A stretch of DNA of 64,000 bases from Bradyrhizobium sp. ORS 278 (GTDB lineage: Bacteria > Pseudomonadota > Alphaproteobacteria > Rhizobiales > Xanthobacteraceae). Positions 52,818-62,130 of this stretch are shown piece by piece (positions within the stretch are counted from its first letter, which is position 1; each line of letters starts with the position of its first letter). The notes under the pieces were generated by a model. It made no database searches, was not told where the DNA came from, and was given only the letters and a program-made list of their open reading frames with translations. The stretch is taken from assembly GCF_000026145.1 (NCBI RefSeq), contig NC_009445.1:4464001-4528000 (forward strand), read 5' to 3'. The position numbers were made by a program, and so were the translations under genes.

Positions 52818-53633
52818 TCACCCGAAGATCTTGTTCAACTCACCGCCGGGATAGCCGTTGGCGAGTTCGGTGAAGGTGCCCTGCTCGGCCATCTCCTTGG
52901 CGGCCCGCATGAAGCCGGCCCAGGCTATCCTTGCCAGCGAGCCGCCGACGCTGATGCGTCGCACACCGAGATCTTCGGCCTGCATCAGCGACAGGCCTGA
53001 CGACCCGATCAGCAGGTTGACCGGCTTCGGCGCAACAGCTTTGACGACGGCCGTGATCTCCTCGACCGACTTGATCCCTGGCGCATACAGACAATCCGCG
53101 CCGGCCTCGGCATAGGCCGCGAGACGGTCGGTCACGAGCCCGAGGTCGGGCTTGCCCCAGAGAAACGCCTCGCATCGACCGGTCAGCAGCACGTCGCCGC
53201 CATTGGCATCGATCGCCTGTCGCGCAGCGCGGATGCGCTCCACTGCGAGATCGCGCGCGAACAGCGGATGGTCCTTGTCACCGGTGGAATCCTCGATCGA
53301 CAGGCCCGCGACGCCGGTCTCGACCGCGCGCGCGACATTGGCCGCCACGCCCTCCGGCGCTTCGGCGAAGCCGCCCTCAAAATCGGCGTTGACGGGAATG
53401 TCGACCGCCGTCGACACCGCCGCCAGATGCGCGAGCATCTCGTCCAGCATGGTGTGGGTGTCGGCCTTACCGATCGACCAGGCAAAGCCGGCGCTGGTGG
53501 AAGCGATCGCCTTGAAGCCGAGATGCTGCAGCATCTTCGCCGTGCCGGCATCGAACGGATTCGGCAGCACGAAGCAGCCGGACTCATGAAGCTTGCGGAA
53601 TGCGGCGCGCTTGTCCGCCGTCGTGACCGTCAT
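52818..53633 (-). CDS. Isocitrate lyase/PEP mutase superfamily protein
   Basis: 271 residues. CFVLPNPFDAGTAKMLQHLG, IPVNADFEGGFAE, GVAGLSIEDSTG and a D-x-x-L-T-G-R-C segment (DVLLTGRCEAFLWG) define the superfamily. The metal-binding acidic residues Asp in NADFEGGF and Glu in SIEDS are intact. The KKCGH motif of isocitrate lyase is replaced by a GRCE type, so the protein belongs to the carboxy-PEP mutase/oxaloacetase-like branch. Reaction unknown. Confidence 0.85.
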   Translation of the reverse strand: MTVTTADKRAAFRKLHESGCFVLPNPFDAGTAKMLQHLGFKAIASTSAGFAWSIGKADTHTMLDEMLAHLAAVSTAVDIPVNADFEGGFAEAPEGVAANVARAVETGVAGLSIEDSTGDKDHPLFARDLAVERIRAARQAIDANGGDVLLTGRCEAFLWGKPDLGLVTDRLAAYAEAGADCLYAPGIKSVEEITAVVKAVAPKPVNLLIGSSGLSLMQAEDLGVRRISVGGSLARIAWAGFMRAAKEMAEQGTFTELANGYPGGELNKIFG

Positions 53634-53678
53634 GTCGTCCTCCCAACTCGTCTTGGTTGCGCCAGCATAGTACCGCTC

Positions 53679-53993
53679 TCATGCCGTGGCCACGACATTG
53701 CGCAGAAATGTTCGCTCTTCGCCCAGAATGAGCTTGTGCTCTTCCGCCAGCGCGAAGTTCGCCCGTCCCTCGGCATCGCTGCGCAGGGTGGCGCGATAGC
53801 GCTCGTAGGCGGCGAGGCTGTCGAACGAGATCAAGCCATAGGCGATGTCGTTGGTGCCTTCGTGCGGCATGAAATAGCCGAGGAGCTCGCCGCCGCAGCG
53901 GGGAATGATCGACAGCCAGCGTTGCGCGTAATGCTCGAAGACGTCGCGCTTGAACGGGTCGATGCGATAGCGAATGAAGACGGTGATGGTCAT
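53679..53993 (-). CDS. NIPSNAP-family protein
   Basis: 104 residues from the ATG at 53993. The ferredoxin-like alpha/beta barrel of the NIPSNAP family is indicated by [60 protein letters not shown] and a basic end. The upstream open frame running antisense to the ArsR gene is spurious. The gene is divergent from the ArsR regulator with only 75 bp between the two starts, so it is likely its target. Confidence 0.85.
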   Translation of the reverse strand: MTITVFIRYRIDPFKRDVFEHYAQRWLSIIPRCGGELLGYFMPHEGTNDIAYGLISFDSLAAYERYRATLRSDAEGRANFALAEEHKLILGEERTFLRNVVATA

Positions 53994-54068
53994 GACAACC
54001 TCTGGCATGTTTGACATCATCGACACTATCCGCTTGCCCGGCGACAATGCTTCGGCTAACATCGAACT
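53994..54068. promoter_or_regulatory. Shared promoter/operator region of the ArsR-NIPSNAP pair
   Basis: 75 bp between two divergent starts. TTCG/CGAA arms at about 54049-54065 flank GCTAACAT and could be a regulator site, but the symmetry is short. Probable control region because of the layout. Confidence 0.4.
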
Positions 54069-54770
54069 ATGAAATCGGGTCCAGACATCGCGATGGTGGC
54101 CGCGCTGGTCGGCGACCCCGCCCGTGCCAACATGCTGACCGCCCTGCTCTCGGGCCGCGCGCTGACCGCGACCGAGCTCGCCCAGGAGGCGGGCGTGACA
54201 CCGCAGACCGCGAGCTCGCATCTCGCCAAGCTCGAAGGCGGCGGCCTGATCGAACCTGAGAAGCAGGGCCGCCACCGCTACTACCGTCTGGCCGATCCCG
54301 ACGTCGCCGACGTGCTGGAGAAGCTCGCCGGGCTCGCGGCGCGCGCCGGCCACATGCGGGTGCGCACCGGGCCGAAGGAGCCGGAGCTGCGGCGCGCCCG
54401 CATCTGCTACGATCATCTCGCAGGCGACCTCGGCGTCCAGATGCTCGACAGCATGACGCGACAAAGGCTGGTGCGCCGGCGCAAGCAGGAGATCGTGCTG
54501 ACCGAGGATGGCGAGCAGTTCCTGGCGCGACATCTGCGGATCTCGCCGGAGATGCTGGCGCATCCGCGCCGTCCGGTGTGCAAGGCCTGTCTCGACTGGA
54601 GCGCGCGGCGGCACCATCTCGCCGGCACCTTGGGCGCGGCCTTGATGAAGCGCTTCACCGAGTTGAAATGGGCCGCGCGCGACACGACGCCCGGCAGCCG
54701 TGTCGTGAATTTCAGCCGCGCCGGCGAGAAGCACTTCGCGGCGCTGTTCGGACCGGATGGCGGCGGCTGA
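54069..54770 (+). CDS. ArsR/SmtB-family transcriptional regulator
   Basis: 233 residues. The winged helix is clear: [20 protein letters not shown], then the recognition helix [20 protein letters not shown] and [22 protein letters not shown]-terminal ~130-residue extension with [16 protein letters not shown] and CKACLDWS is typical of the longer ArsR group found in alphaproteobacteria. The Cys residues in [12 protein letters not shown] may bind metal or sense redox. Presumably controls itself and the divergent NIPSNAP gene. Confidence 0.88.
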   Translation: MKSGPDIAMVAALVGDPARANMLTALLSGRALTATELAQEAGVTPQTASSHLAKLEGGGLIEPEKQGRHRYYRLADPDVADVLEKLAGLAARAGHMRVRTGPKEPELRRARICYDHLAGDLGVQMLDSMTRQRLVRRRKQEIVLTEDGEQFLARHLRISPEMLAHPRRPVCKACLDWSARRHHLAGTLGAALMKRFTELKWAARDTTPGSRVVNFSRAGEKHFAALFGPDGGG

Positions 54771-54880
54771 GATCACACGCTGTTTATCGCGGCAGCGCGA
54801 TACAGGCTTGCCTCGGCAGCGAACGCGGGTCACTGCGCGAGGGTCGACGATGCCGTCGCCCTCTGCTTCCCGGAGCCTCA

Positions 54881-55885
54881 ATGTCCCGTTTCGCTGTTGC
54901 GCTCTGCGCCGCCCTGATCGCTGTCGTCCCCTCCATCGCCTCGGCCGCGGAGGCGGCGCGCGAGCCCTATGGCATCAATCTCGAGGGCTTTGCCTATCCT
55001 TATCCGGTCGGCCTGCTGCCGCTGGTCAATGACGGCGAGCAGCTTCGGATGGCCTACATGGATGTCGCGCCGGCGCAGCCCAACGGCCGCACCGCGCTGT
55101 TGCTGCACGGCCGGAATTTTCCCGCGAGCTACTGGGCGCCGGTCATCAGGACGCTGACGGAGGCCGGCTTCCGCGTCGTCGTGCCCGACCAGGTCGGTTT
55201 TGGCAAATCATCCAAGCCCGCGGGTGAGCTGCATTTCGACACCCTGGCGCGCAACACCATCGCGCTGCTCGATCACCTCGGCATCGCCAGGGTCGAGATC
55301 GTCGCGCATTCGATGGGCGGAATGCTCGCGGTGCGAATTGGCCGCGCCTATCCCGATCGTGTCGCGCATCTCGTGCTGACCGCGCCGATCGGGCTCGAGG
55401 ATTACCGGATGTACGTGCCGCCCATCCCGACCGAAAAGATCATCGAGACCGAGGATAGTCTCACCGCCGAGGGCTATCGCAAGCAATTGGAGACCAACTA
55501 CGCGCTGAAGCTGCCGCCCGAGCAGGTGACGCCATTCATCGACGCGCGCTTCAACCTCAAGGGCAGTGCCGACTATCCGCGCTGGCTGAAGAGCTTTGTC
55601 GGCTCGTATCAGATGATCTATCGCGAGCCCGTTGTGCACGAGATTCCGCTGCTGACACAGCCGACTTTGTTCATCATGGGAGCCGACGACCACAACGCTC
55701 CGGGACGGCCGAACGCGCCTGAAGTGTTGCGCGCCAAGATGGGGCAGAACGCCGAACTCGCGAAAGCACTCAGCAGCCAGATGCGCGATGCGCGCACGGA
55801 GGTGATTCCCAACGCCGGCCACCTCGTGTTTCTGGATGCGCCCGAGGCCTACGACGCGCTGCTACTTGAGTTTTTAAGCAAGTAG
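54881..55885 (+). CDS. Exported alpha/beta hydrolase
   Basis: 334 residues from the ATG at 54881 (GGAG 5 nt upstream), beginning a signal peptide ([20 protein letters not shown]). The oxyanion block is [12 protein letters not shown], the nucleophile elbow [10 protein letters not shown], the acid follows [10 protein letters not shown] and the catalytic His is in [11 protein letters not shown]. This is a haloalkane-dehalogenase/lipase-like alpha/beta hydrolase directed to the periplasm. Substrate unknown. The longer frame to 54578 overlaps the ArsR gene and is not used. Confidence 0.87.
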   Translation: MSRFAVALCAALIAVVPSIASAAEAAREPYGINLEGFAYPYPVGLLPLVNDGEQLRMAYMDVAPAQPNGRTALLLHGRNFPASYWAPVIRTLTEAGFRVVVPDQVGFGKSSKPAGELHFDTLARNTIALLDHLGIARVEIVAHSMGGMLAVRIGRAYPDRVAHLVLTAPIGLEDYRMYVPPIPTEKIIETEDSLTAEGYRKQLETNYALKLPPEQVTPFIDARFNLKGSADYPRWLKSFVGSYQMIYREPVVHEIPLLTQPTLFIMGADDHNAPGRPNAPEVLRAKMGQNAELAKALSSQMRDARTEVIPNAGHLVFLDAPEAYDALLLEFLSK

Positions 55886-55902
55886 CTGTTGGGAACAAAC
55901 GG

Positions 55903-55929
55903 CAGGGACGCGGCGGGGCCGCATCCCTG
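55903..55929. terminator. Hairpin between convergent genes
   Basis: CAGGGACGCGGC pairs with GCCGCATCCCTG (one mismatch) around GGG. Located between the rightward hydrolase gene and the leftward GCG_CRPN gene, so it may terminate both. No T-run. Confidence 0.6.
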
Positions 55930-55944
55930 TCCGGCTTCGTGAAC

Positions 55945-56190
55945 TCACCAGTTTCGGAAGCAGCGCTTGCCGTACGGGCCGGTGTGCCAGCCCGGGGGAC
56001 AATTGTAGAGCGGCCGGCAGGCGCCGCGCGGACCGCGGTGGAAGCCGGGGCCGCAGCCCTGCGCCACCTGGATGATTTCCGCACCACCTGTACCTTGCAG
56101 CACGGCAGGCGAGGCCGGCGCGGCCTGCGCAGCCGACAATCCGAACAGACCAAGTCCGAGTCCAACGACAGCAGCAGCAAGACCCTTCAT
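55945..56190 (-). CDS. Small secreted GCG_CRPN-type protein
   Basis: 81 residues. A signal peptide (AAAVVGLGLGLFGLSAAQAA) precedes a mature part with the pattern GCGPGFHRGPRGACRPL, CPPGWHTGPYGKRCF. This is the Gly/Cys-rich GCG_CRPN prefix domain of small secreted proteins. Four Cys probably form two disulfides. Related in design to the protein at 32232-32471. Function unknown. Confidence 0.8.
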   Translation of the reverse strand: MKGLAAAVVGLGLGLFGLSAAQAAPASPAVLQGTGGAEIIQVAQGCGPGFHRGPRGACRPLYNCPPGWHTGPYGKRCFRNW

Positions 56191-56266
56191 CGTATCAATC
56201 CTCCCTCATGACGCCGCGTCGCGGCGCTTGCTTGGTAGTCTGCCAGTGAATGAAAACGTTCAGTCA

Positions 56267-56605
56267 TTACCAGTAGTGACGGCGATGCCAGTGCCGGTGC
56301 CAGTGACGATGGTGATGCCGCCAGCCCCAATGGCGGCGGCGCCAGCCCCAGTGCCGACGGCGCCAGCCCCAATGGCGGCCGTGACCGCGATGGCCCCAGT
56401 GCACCTGCTCAGGTGCAAGCCGATCGGCCTCGTCCTGAGAGACGACCGCACGGTCCGCTTGATGATCGGAATGCGCTGGAACCAAGTCGTTCAGCAGCGC
56501 TGGGGAGAGCGGCGCAGCCATCGACTGCGTGGTACGCAACACCGCGCCGGCTGCGGCAGCACATCCAACGCCCAACGCAATCTTGAGGAAGTTTCGTCGT
56601 TCCAT
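56267..56605 (-). CDS. Tat-exported His/Trp/Arg-rich protein
   Basis: 112 residues from the ATG at 56605. The N-terminus ERRNFLKIALGVGCAAAAG is a twin-arginine signal (R-R-N-F-L-K). The mature C-terminal half is extraordinary: about 40 residues of His, Trp, Gly and Arg with the unit HWGWRRR repeated three times, then HHHRHWHRHWHRRHYW. The coding DNA there is a 21-bp tandem repeat (about 56317-56379). High His density suggests metal binding. Tat export suggests a folded or metal-loaded state. No recognised family. Confidence 0.7.
   Translation of the reverse strand: MERRNFLKIALGVGCAAAAGAVLRTTQSMAAPLSPALLNDLVPAHSDHQADRAVVSQDEADRLAPEQVHWGHRGHGRHWGWRRRHWGWRRRHWGWRHHHRHWHRHWHRRHYW
56317..56379. 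repeat. 21-bp tandem repeat inside the His/Trp-rich gene
   Basis: Three adjacent 21-bp units of the form GSCGCCAGCCCCARTGSCGRC encode the HWGWRRR repeats on the minus strand. In-frame expansion would lengthen the His/Trp region without a frameshift. Confidence 0.75.
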
Positions 56606-56735
56606 CATGCGCCTCCATGATCTGCCAACCAGAGCCATGGAGTATCGGGGCGATCAGCTGAACGTGAGCTGAACTGCCACGCGCAACACGCACGCGGCAA
56701 AGCTGTTAGCAGCTTCGCCTGTGATGGAACTCAGC

Positions 56736-57050
56736 CTATTCACCCACGATCTGCGCCAGCGCGAAGCTCTCGCGCGTGCGAGTCACCTCCGGCCAATCGC
56801 GATTGAAGTCGGCGATCAGCCGCTTCATCTCCTCGCCGTCGACGGCGCGTTCCATTGCAGCGGTATCGTCGAACTGATACATCGCCTGATGCACCGCGGG
56901 ATCGGTGAGGCTCCACACCCGCCACGCCTTGCGCGCCCCGAAGCTCTTGATCGCGTCAGGCAGATGAACGTCCCGGTACCACCGATCGAAGGCGTCGCGC
57001 TGCGCGGGATCGGGAACCGTGGCGCGAACGACGAAGATGGCTGCAGGCAT
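56736..57050 (-). CDS. Small EthD/dimeric alpha-beta barrel-type protein
   Basis: 104 residues from the ATG at 57050. The order AAIFVVRATVPDPAQRDAFD, WYRDVHLPDAIKSFGARKAW, YQFDDTAAMERAV fits a ferredoxin-like dimeric alpha-beta barrel of the EthD/ABM type, with DVHLPD as its most characteristic element. Longer upstream frame overlaps the next gene and is not used. Function unknown. Confidence 0.75.
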   Translation of the reverse strand: MPAAIFVVRATVPDPAQRDAFDRWYRDVHLPDAIKSFGARKAWRVWSLTDPAVHQAMYQFDDTAAMERAVDGEEMKRLIADFNRDWPEVTRTRESFALAQIVGE

Positions 57051-57085
57051 CAGCTTCTCCAATTGATACTGACGTCCGCGCTCAC

Positions 57086-57799
57086 TCAGCGAAATCCTGC
57101 GGCGAGCGACACCACCTGGCCGTCGAGCCCGTTGAAACCGTGATGGCCGCGGGCCTGGCAAGGATCGCCCTCCTCCGCGCCGCCGGACAGCCATTTCACG
57201 CGGGCGCGACCGCCGGACCATTTGATGAAGGGTTCGACGCCGGCGGGCAGGGTCACCTTGCAGGCGTCGCTGGTGTGATGGATGACCAGCGTGCGCGGCA
57301 GTGCCGACGGCGAGCCGATGATCGACATCACGTTCGACGAGCTGCCGGACTCCGGGCTGAGCAAGCCCGAGGTCAGGACCAGCGCATCCGGACGGGCGCC
57401 GCGTGCGATGCCCTCCGCCGCCCTGATCGTGCCGCGGCTGGTGCCGATCACGGTCACCGGCCGCTTGATGGCGGCCATGTAGTCGACGGCGGCCTTCAGG
57501 TCGGTGTTGTAGTCCGCCACCATCACCGCCAGGCCGCGCGCCGCATAGGCATTGCGCGTGCGCACCAGCTGGTTGCCGAGCAGGCCATGAATGTCGCCGT
57601 GCTCGCCGACATTGATGGCGCCGTCCCCGCCGGGCAGCAGGATCACGCTTGCGCGCACGGCGGCCGGCTTGATCAGCGCCACGCGCGAACCGCCGACGCT
57701 GACGGTCTCATCGGCGGACGCCGCGCCGGCCAGACCCGCCGACAGCATCATGGTCAACCCGATCCGCACGATCACGCGACACGCGTCCGTTCTGATCAT
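57086..57799 (-). CDS. Exported alpha/beta hydrolase-like protein
   Basis: 237 residues from the ATG at 57799 (GGGAGG ribosome-binding site), beginning with a signal peptide (VIVRIGLTMMLSAGLAGAAS). The core has VILLPGGDGAINV as the oxyanion strand, VTVIGTSRGTIRAAEGIA as the nucleophile elbow and LVIHHTSDACKV and a late HHGFNG His. A periplasmic alpha/beta hydrolase of the dienelactone-hydrolase-like type is likely. Substrate unknown. Confidence 0.8.
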   Translation of the reverse strand: MIRTDACRVIVRIGLTMMLSAGLAGAASADETVSVGGSRVALIKPAAVRASVILLPGGDGAINVGEHGDIHGLLGNQLVRTRNAYAARGLAVMVADYNTDLKAAVDYMAAIKRPVTVIGTSRGTIRAAEGIARGARPDALVLTSGLLSPESGSSSNVMSIIGSPSALPRTLVIHHTSDACKVTLPAGVEPFIKWSGGRARVKWLSGGAEEGDPCQARGHHGFNGLDGQVVSLAAGFR

Positions 57800-57849
57800 C
57801 GAAACCTCCCGCCAGCCGACTCGGCTCGCGGGCATCCTATCAAATTAAT

Positions 57850-57884
57850 ACGAGGCCCGGAGTGCCTAGGAGTCCGGGCCTCGT
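57850..57884. terminator. Perfect 12-bp hairpin
   Basis: ACGAGGCCCGGA (57850-57861) pairs perfectly with TCCGGGCCTCGT (57873-57884) around an 11-nt loop. It lies downstream of the leftward gene ending at 57972 and upstream of the leftward hydrolase gene, so it probably terminates the former. An A/T-rich tail follows on the minus strand. Confidence 0.7.
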
Positions 57885-57971
57885 CACCTCGCGACTTCGC
57901 GAGCGAAGCCGGTCGGTATTTGTCATGCTTGGCGGACATTCGGGTTGTCCGCCTTGCGCTGGCTCAAGACG

Positions 57972-58427
57972 TCAATAACAGCGCGTGATCGTGACGCTGT
58001 GATCGCCGCCCCGGCGTCCTGGTACCGTCACCGTCTGCATCGGGCAGCTCGACACGTAGGGGCGATCGGACGGCACGACGTTCGGCGGATAGCGGTGCGC
58101 CCAATCCCAGGGCACGTCGTAGGTATAGGTGTAACGCACGTCTGCGGACGAGTGCTCGGGGATCTGCTGCGGCGCGGACTCGCCATACCCGCCATAGGCA
58201 AAGGCGCCGGCCGCCGGCAGATAGGCGCGCGGGCCGCGGAAATGATGCCGGACCGGCGGATACGCTGGCGGAACGACATGGCCCGGCCCCACCGGAGCGG
58301 CAGCTGGCGCGGCGACCACGGCGCCCGATCGGGCCGAGGCGGCGTGAGCCGAAAGCATCAACATAGCGGCCGCGGCGCAGGCCAGCCCAATTCCGGACGT
58401 CCGAACTGCCGATATTCTATCAGCCAT
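57972..58427 (-). CDS. Small exported Pro/Tyr-rich hypothetical protein
   Basis: 151 residues. A signal peptide (IGLACAAAAMLMLSAHAASA) precedes a Pro/Ala/Tyr-rich mature part with RYTYTYDVPWDWAHRYPPNV and a C-terminal CPMQTVTVPGRRGGDHSVT-type end with two Cys. Typical of small periplasmic proteins of bradyrhizobia. Function unknown. Confidence 0.7.
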   Translation of the reverse strand: MADRISAVRTSGIGLACAAAAMLMLSAHAASARSGAVVAAPAAAPVGPGHVVPPAYPPVRHHFRGPRAYLPAAGAFAYGGYGESAPQQIPEHSSADVRYTYTYDVPWDWAHRYPPNVVPSDRPYVSSCPMQTVTVPGRRGGDHSVTITRCY

Positions 58428-58608
58428 GATACACGACCCTACTCTACTCGGTTGCCAGCCTGGCTATCAAAGCTAGGCCAACGGCCCAGTTCCGGCAAAC
58501 CCATCGTTAAAGGTTAGTTAAGCCGTAAGCTTAACGCCAGGGCTACGGACGGCGCCCGATTGCCGCAATCTGCCGTAACGGGTGCAACATTCCGGAATGG
58601 ACGCCAGG

Positions 58609-58750
58609 CCCCTGGATTGCTCCGTCGCTGCGCTCCTCGCAATGACGGCGGGGCTGGTGGGCGTCATCCCATGTCGACGCAGGGGTACGGGCAATGGATC
58701 ACCGCTTCGTCATTGCGAGCGCAGCGGCGCAGCGAAGCAATCCAGGGCTG
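58609..58750. repeat. Inverted CTGGATTGC / GCAATCCAG repeat pair
   Basis: CCCTGGATTGCTCCG...GCTCCTCGCAATGACG at 58609-58647 is mirrored by CGTCATTGCGAGCG...GAAGCAATCCAGGGC at 58709-58750. Same family as 43834-43915. It fills most of the gap upstream of the small exported gene and downstream of the carboxylase gene. Confidence 0.75.
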
Positions 58751-58809
58751 CGCCCACCGCTCGCAACGAATTCTCGCCGCTTGGCGAGAAAGACGGGTTG
58801 AATGAACAC

Positions 58810-60342
58810 CTACAGCGGCAAATTGTCGTGCTTCTTCGCCGGCATCTCCATCTTCTTGTCACGCAGCATCGCGAGCGCGCGCGCGATGCGGCGGCGGGTG
58901 GAGTGCGGCATGATCACGTCGTCGATATAGCCGCGCTCGGCGGCGATGAACGGCGACAGGAAACGATCCTCATATTCCTTGGTGCGCGCGGCGATCTTCT
59001 CCGGGTCGGCCATGTCCGCGCGGAAGATGATCTCGACCGCGCCCTTGGCGCCCATGACCGCGATCTGCGCCGTGGGCCAGGCGTAGTTCATGTCGGCGCC
59101 GATCTCCTTGGAGGCCATGACGTCGAAGGCGCCGCCATAGGCCTTGCGGGTGATCACGGTGACCAGCGGCACGGTGCACTGCGAATAGGCGAACAGGAGC
59201 TTGGCGCCATGCTTGATCAGTCCGCCATATTCCTGGGCGGTGCCCGGCAGGAATCCCGGCACGTCGACGAAGGTGACGATCGGAATGTTGAAGGCGTCGC
59301 AGAAGCGGACGAAGCGTGCCGCCTTGCGCGAGGCATCCGAGTCGAGCACGCCGGCCAGCACCATCGGCTGGTTGGCGACGAAGCCGACGGTGCGCCCGGC
59401 GATGCGACCGAAGCCGGTGACGATGTTCTTGGCGAACCCTTCCGCGATCTCGAAGAAGTCGCCCTCGTCCACGACCTTCAGGATCAGCTCCTTCATGTCG
59501 TAGGGCTTGTTGGGATTATCGGGGATCAGCGTGTCGAGCGACATGTCGACCCGTTCGATGTCGTCGAAGCTCGGCCATTCCGGCACGCCGTCCGAATTGT
59601 TCGACGGCAGGAAGTCGATCAGGCGGCGCATCTGCAACAGCGTCTCGACATCGTTGTCGAAAGCGCCGTCGGCGATCGAGGAGCGCGTCGCATGCACCGA
59701 GGCGCCGCCGAGCTCTTCCGCCGTCACGACCTCGTTGGTCACGGTCTTCACGACGTCGGGGCCGGTGACGAACATATAGCTGGTGTTCTTCACCATGAAG
59801 ATGAAGTCGGTCATGGCAGGCGAATACACGTCGCCGCCGGCGCACGGCCCCATGATGACCGAGATCTGCGGGATCACGCCGGAGGCCAGCACGTTGCGGC
59901 GGAACACGTAGGAATAGCCCGCGAGCGCCGCGACGCCCTCCTGGATGCGGGCGCCGCCGGCATCATACAGGCCGATGATCGGCGCGCGCGCCTTCATCGC
60001 CATGTCCTGCAGCTTCGTGATCTTGAGCGCGTGGGTCTCGGACAGCGAGCCGCCGAACACGGTGAAATCCTTGGCGAAGACGAATGTCTTGCGGCCGTTG
60101 ACGGTGCCCCAGCCGGTGACGACGCCGTCGCCGGGAACCTTGGTCTTCTCCATCCCGAACTCGGTCGAGCGGTGCTCGACGAACATGTCGAACTCCTCGA
60201 ACGAGCCCTTGTCGAGCAGGAGCTCGATGCGCTCGCGCGCCGTCAGCTTGCCACGCGCATGCTGCGCCTCGATGCGCTTCTCGCCGCCGCCGAGCTTGGC
60301 GCCTTTGCGCCGCTCCTCGAGGGTGTCCAGGATGTCCTTCAT
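58810..60342 (-). CDS. Acyl-CoA carboxylase beta subunit (propionyl-CoA type)
   Basis: 510 residues from the ATG at 60342, typical for PccB-like carboxyltransferases. N-half: [20 protein letters not shown] and [22 protein letters not shown] (acyl-CoA oxyanion region). C-half: [20 protein letters not shown] and [19 protein letters not shown] (biotin side). Transfers carboxyl from carboxybiotin to propionyl-CoA, making methylmalonyl-CoA. The biotin carboxylase alpha subunit is not in this window. The preceding ~75 codons of open frame are not part of the protein. Confidence 0.93.
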   Translation of the reverse strand: MKDILDTLEERRKGAKLGGGEKRIEAQHARGKLTARERIELLLDKGSFEEFDMFVEHRSTEFGMEKTKVPGDGVVTGWGTVNGRKTFVFAKDFTVFGGSLSETHALKITKLQDMAMKARAPIIGLYDAGGARIQEGVAALAGYSYVFRRNVLASGVIPQISVIMGPCAGGDVYSPAMTDFIFMVKNTSYMFVTGPDVVKTVTNEVVTAEELGGASVHATRSSIADGAFDNDVETLLQMRRLIDFLPSNNSDGVPEWPSFDDIERVDMSLDTLIPDNPNKPYDMKELILKVVDEGDFFEIAEGFAKNIVTGFGRIAGRTVGFVANQPMVLAGVLDSDASRKAARFVRFCDAFNIPIVTFVDVPGFLPGTAQEYGGLIKHGAKLLFAYSQCTVPLVTVITRKAYGGAFDVMASKEIGADMNYAWPTAQIAVMGAKGAVEIIFRADMADPEKIAARTKEYEDRFLSPFIAAERGYIDDVIMPHSTRRRIARALAMLRDKKMEMPAKKHDNLPL

Positions 60343-60567
60343 GCGCGTCCGCCCGTTCCCATGTCGTGAGTGTTGGCGGCCTTCTAACACGGCTGTTTCG
60401 GAACCGAAAAGCCGCTTTCGGCCCTGCCTGCCCGCCCCCCACAGCTCGGAATTAATCGCGAAATCAGGGCCATGGCCGCCCGGCGGGTCCGTCGCGGGCG
60501 AGTTTGGAACGGCCGTTCCGGCTGCCGGTTCGACCTCTCGACCCGCCCGCCTTTCGAGCTCCGACAC

Positions 60568-61251
60568 ATGCCGTCACCTCCCGTCTTCTCCAACGACATG
60601 CGCGCCCGACGCCTCGACGGCCGCGATCCGCGCGGCGCGGTCTACTTCCTGCCCTGGGGCATGGGCTTCGCCGCGGCACGCTGGCTCGGCCTCGTTCACG
60701 GACACGACTGGCAGGCGTGCTATCGGCTGCCGGACGCGATGGTCGGCCCCGATCCGGACACATGCGCGGACTGCATCGCAGCCATCGAACGCGACGTGAC
60801 CACGCTCGCGGCGCGGAATGGTCCACCGTCCCGGCTGATCGGCTTCAGCCTCGGCAGCGTGCCGGCGACCCTGATGGCCGGCCGGCTCGGCCGCCCCGTC
60901 TGGAGTTTCGCCTCCGCCGACCGCGGCGAGCTGATGATCTGGTCGAGCCCGGCCGCGCGCGCCATCCGCCGGGAGGCCGAACGGCGCGGCTTTGAGCGTG
61001 ACGACTTCGCCGCTGCCCTCTCCCGCTACAACCCCATTCACTGGGTCGATCGCGTCGCGCTCGACAGCCGATTCGTCGTCGGCCGGTTCGACCGCCTCGT
61101 GCCGCGCGCCCGCGGCCAGGCGCTGCTCGCGCGCGCCAGAGGCCGTATCGCCGGAGATCATCTCGTCGAGCTGCCGCTCGGCCATGTCGCGGTGCTCGCA
61201 GCGAGCGGCTTCCTGCAGCGGCGCTGGCTCCGCGCGGAGAGGATGAGGTGA
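60568..61251 (+). CDS. Alpha/beta hydrolase-like protein
   Basis: 227 residues from the ATG at 60568. The core strand [16 protein letters not shown], the nucleophile elbow [15 protein letters not shown] and a late [13 protein letters not shown]is agree with an alpha/beta hydrolase fold. The oxyanion block is unusual. No signal peptide. It starts 226 bp from the divergent carboxylase gene. Function unknown. Confidence 0.6.
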   Translation: MPSPPVFSNDMRARRLDGRDPRGAVYFLPWGMGFAAARWLGLVHGHDWQACYRLPDAMVGPDPDTCADCIAAIERDVTTLAARNGPPSRLIGFSLGSVPATLMAGRLGRPVWSFASADRGELMIWSSPAARAIRREAERRGFERDDFAAALSRYNPIHWVDRVALDSRFVVGRFDRLVPRARGQALLARARGRIAGDHLVELPLGHVAVLAASGFLQRRWLRAERMR

Positions 61252-61290
61252 ACACGAGACATGGCTGAGCGCTCTCGCGGCCGTGGGCGC

Positions 61291-61440
61291 CTCCGGCTCG
61301 ACGCTCGTGACGATCGCGATGCGCCCCTCTTCAGCGAGCCGGGATACGCGAGACCGTGGATCTGATTTGCCAAACGGCGCAAGTGAGTAGTTCGCGACAC
61401 ACCGGCACGACGGGCAGTTGATGCATGCGCGGCATGCGAA
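61291..61440. repeat. Dispersed intergenic repeat module, copy 3
   Basis: Closely similar to 4732-4880, with the same block order: CTCCGGCTCGACGCT, GTGACGATCGCGA, CTCTTCAGCGAGCCGGGAT, then GGCACGACGGGCAGTTGATG and a CATGC end. This copy has no nested hairpin beside it. No gene. Confidence 0.75.
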
Positions 61441-61700
61441 ATTGCGCATCGGCCTGTTTTTGCGCCTAAGCCCCTTTTTGCAGAAGCATCGTTTTGGCGA
61501 GTCTCTCTCGCTCTCGTCATGATCGAGCTTGTCACCGTTCTAGCCGCGGCGACACACGACGTGGCAGCGCTTCCCACTCTCAGGACGCCCGCGATGCATT
61601 TTGTCGGATTCCCGACACCCATTTTTCTTGCCCGTCGGGCGTCGCGCTCCTAGTTTCCGCGCCCGCTTGCGGCAATCAACAAATTGAAAGGGCGGACACG

Positions 61701-62003
61701 ATGGTTCGGGAATTCGAATACAAGGGGGAAGTGTTTCGGGTCACGGCGCATGGCATTCATGGCCATGAGGAGATCTTCATCGTCCATATCGACGACGGCG
61801 TCGAAGGCGGCGAGATCTCGATCGACCGTATGACAGAGGAGAACGACACGTCGGCTCCGCTGGAATCGATCATCGTCATGCTGTGCGACAAGCTGATTCC
61901 GGAATCCGCGATCGCCTGCCGCGACCCGGACGCGCCGTTCGCCTGGCGCGAAGGCAAGGTGGTCTATCAGGTGCATGACGGCGTGCAGGCGCTGAACCAT
62001 TGA
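61701..62003 (+). CDS. Small hypothetical protein
   Basis: 100 residues from the ATG at 61701 (GAAAGGG upstream). REFEYKGEVFRVTAHGIHGH, IFIVHIDDGVEGGEISIDRM and REGKVVYQVHDGVQAL suggest a small all-beta protein. It is acidic, with no signal. Family not recognised. Confidence 0.55.
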   Translation: MVREFEYKGEVFRVTAHGIHGHEEIFIVHIDDGVEGGEISIDRMTEENDTSAPLESIIVMLCDKLIPESAIACRDPDAPFAWREGKVVYQVHDGVQALNH

Positions 62004-62130
62004 AAGGGCGCCGGAACGATGGCTCGGGGAATAACTGCCTCTCCACCGCCATCTCGTGAGCGAGGCCATTCAAGGCGTCCGATCTCCCGGATTGCCTCGC
62101 TCCCGATGAGGATTGCCTGGATTGATCCCG

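Noticed and set aside
53994..54881. Leftward extension of the NIPSNAP frame to 400 codons
   Set aside because: The extension is antisense to the ArsR gene; the natural NIPSNAP start is the ATG at 53993.
58582..60369. 595-codon rightward open frame
   Set aside because: Antisense to the acyl-CoA carboxylase gene and starts inside a palindromic repeat.
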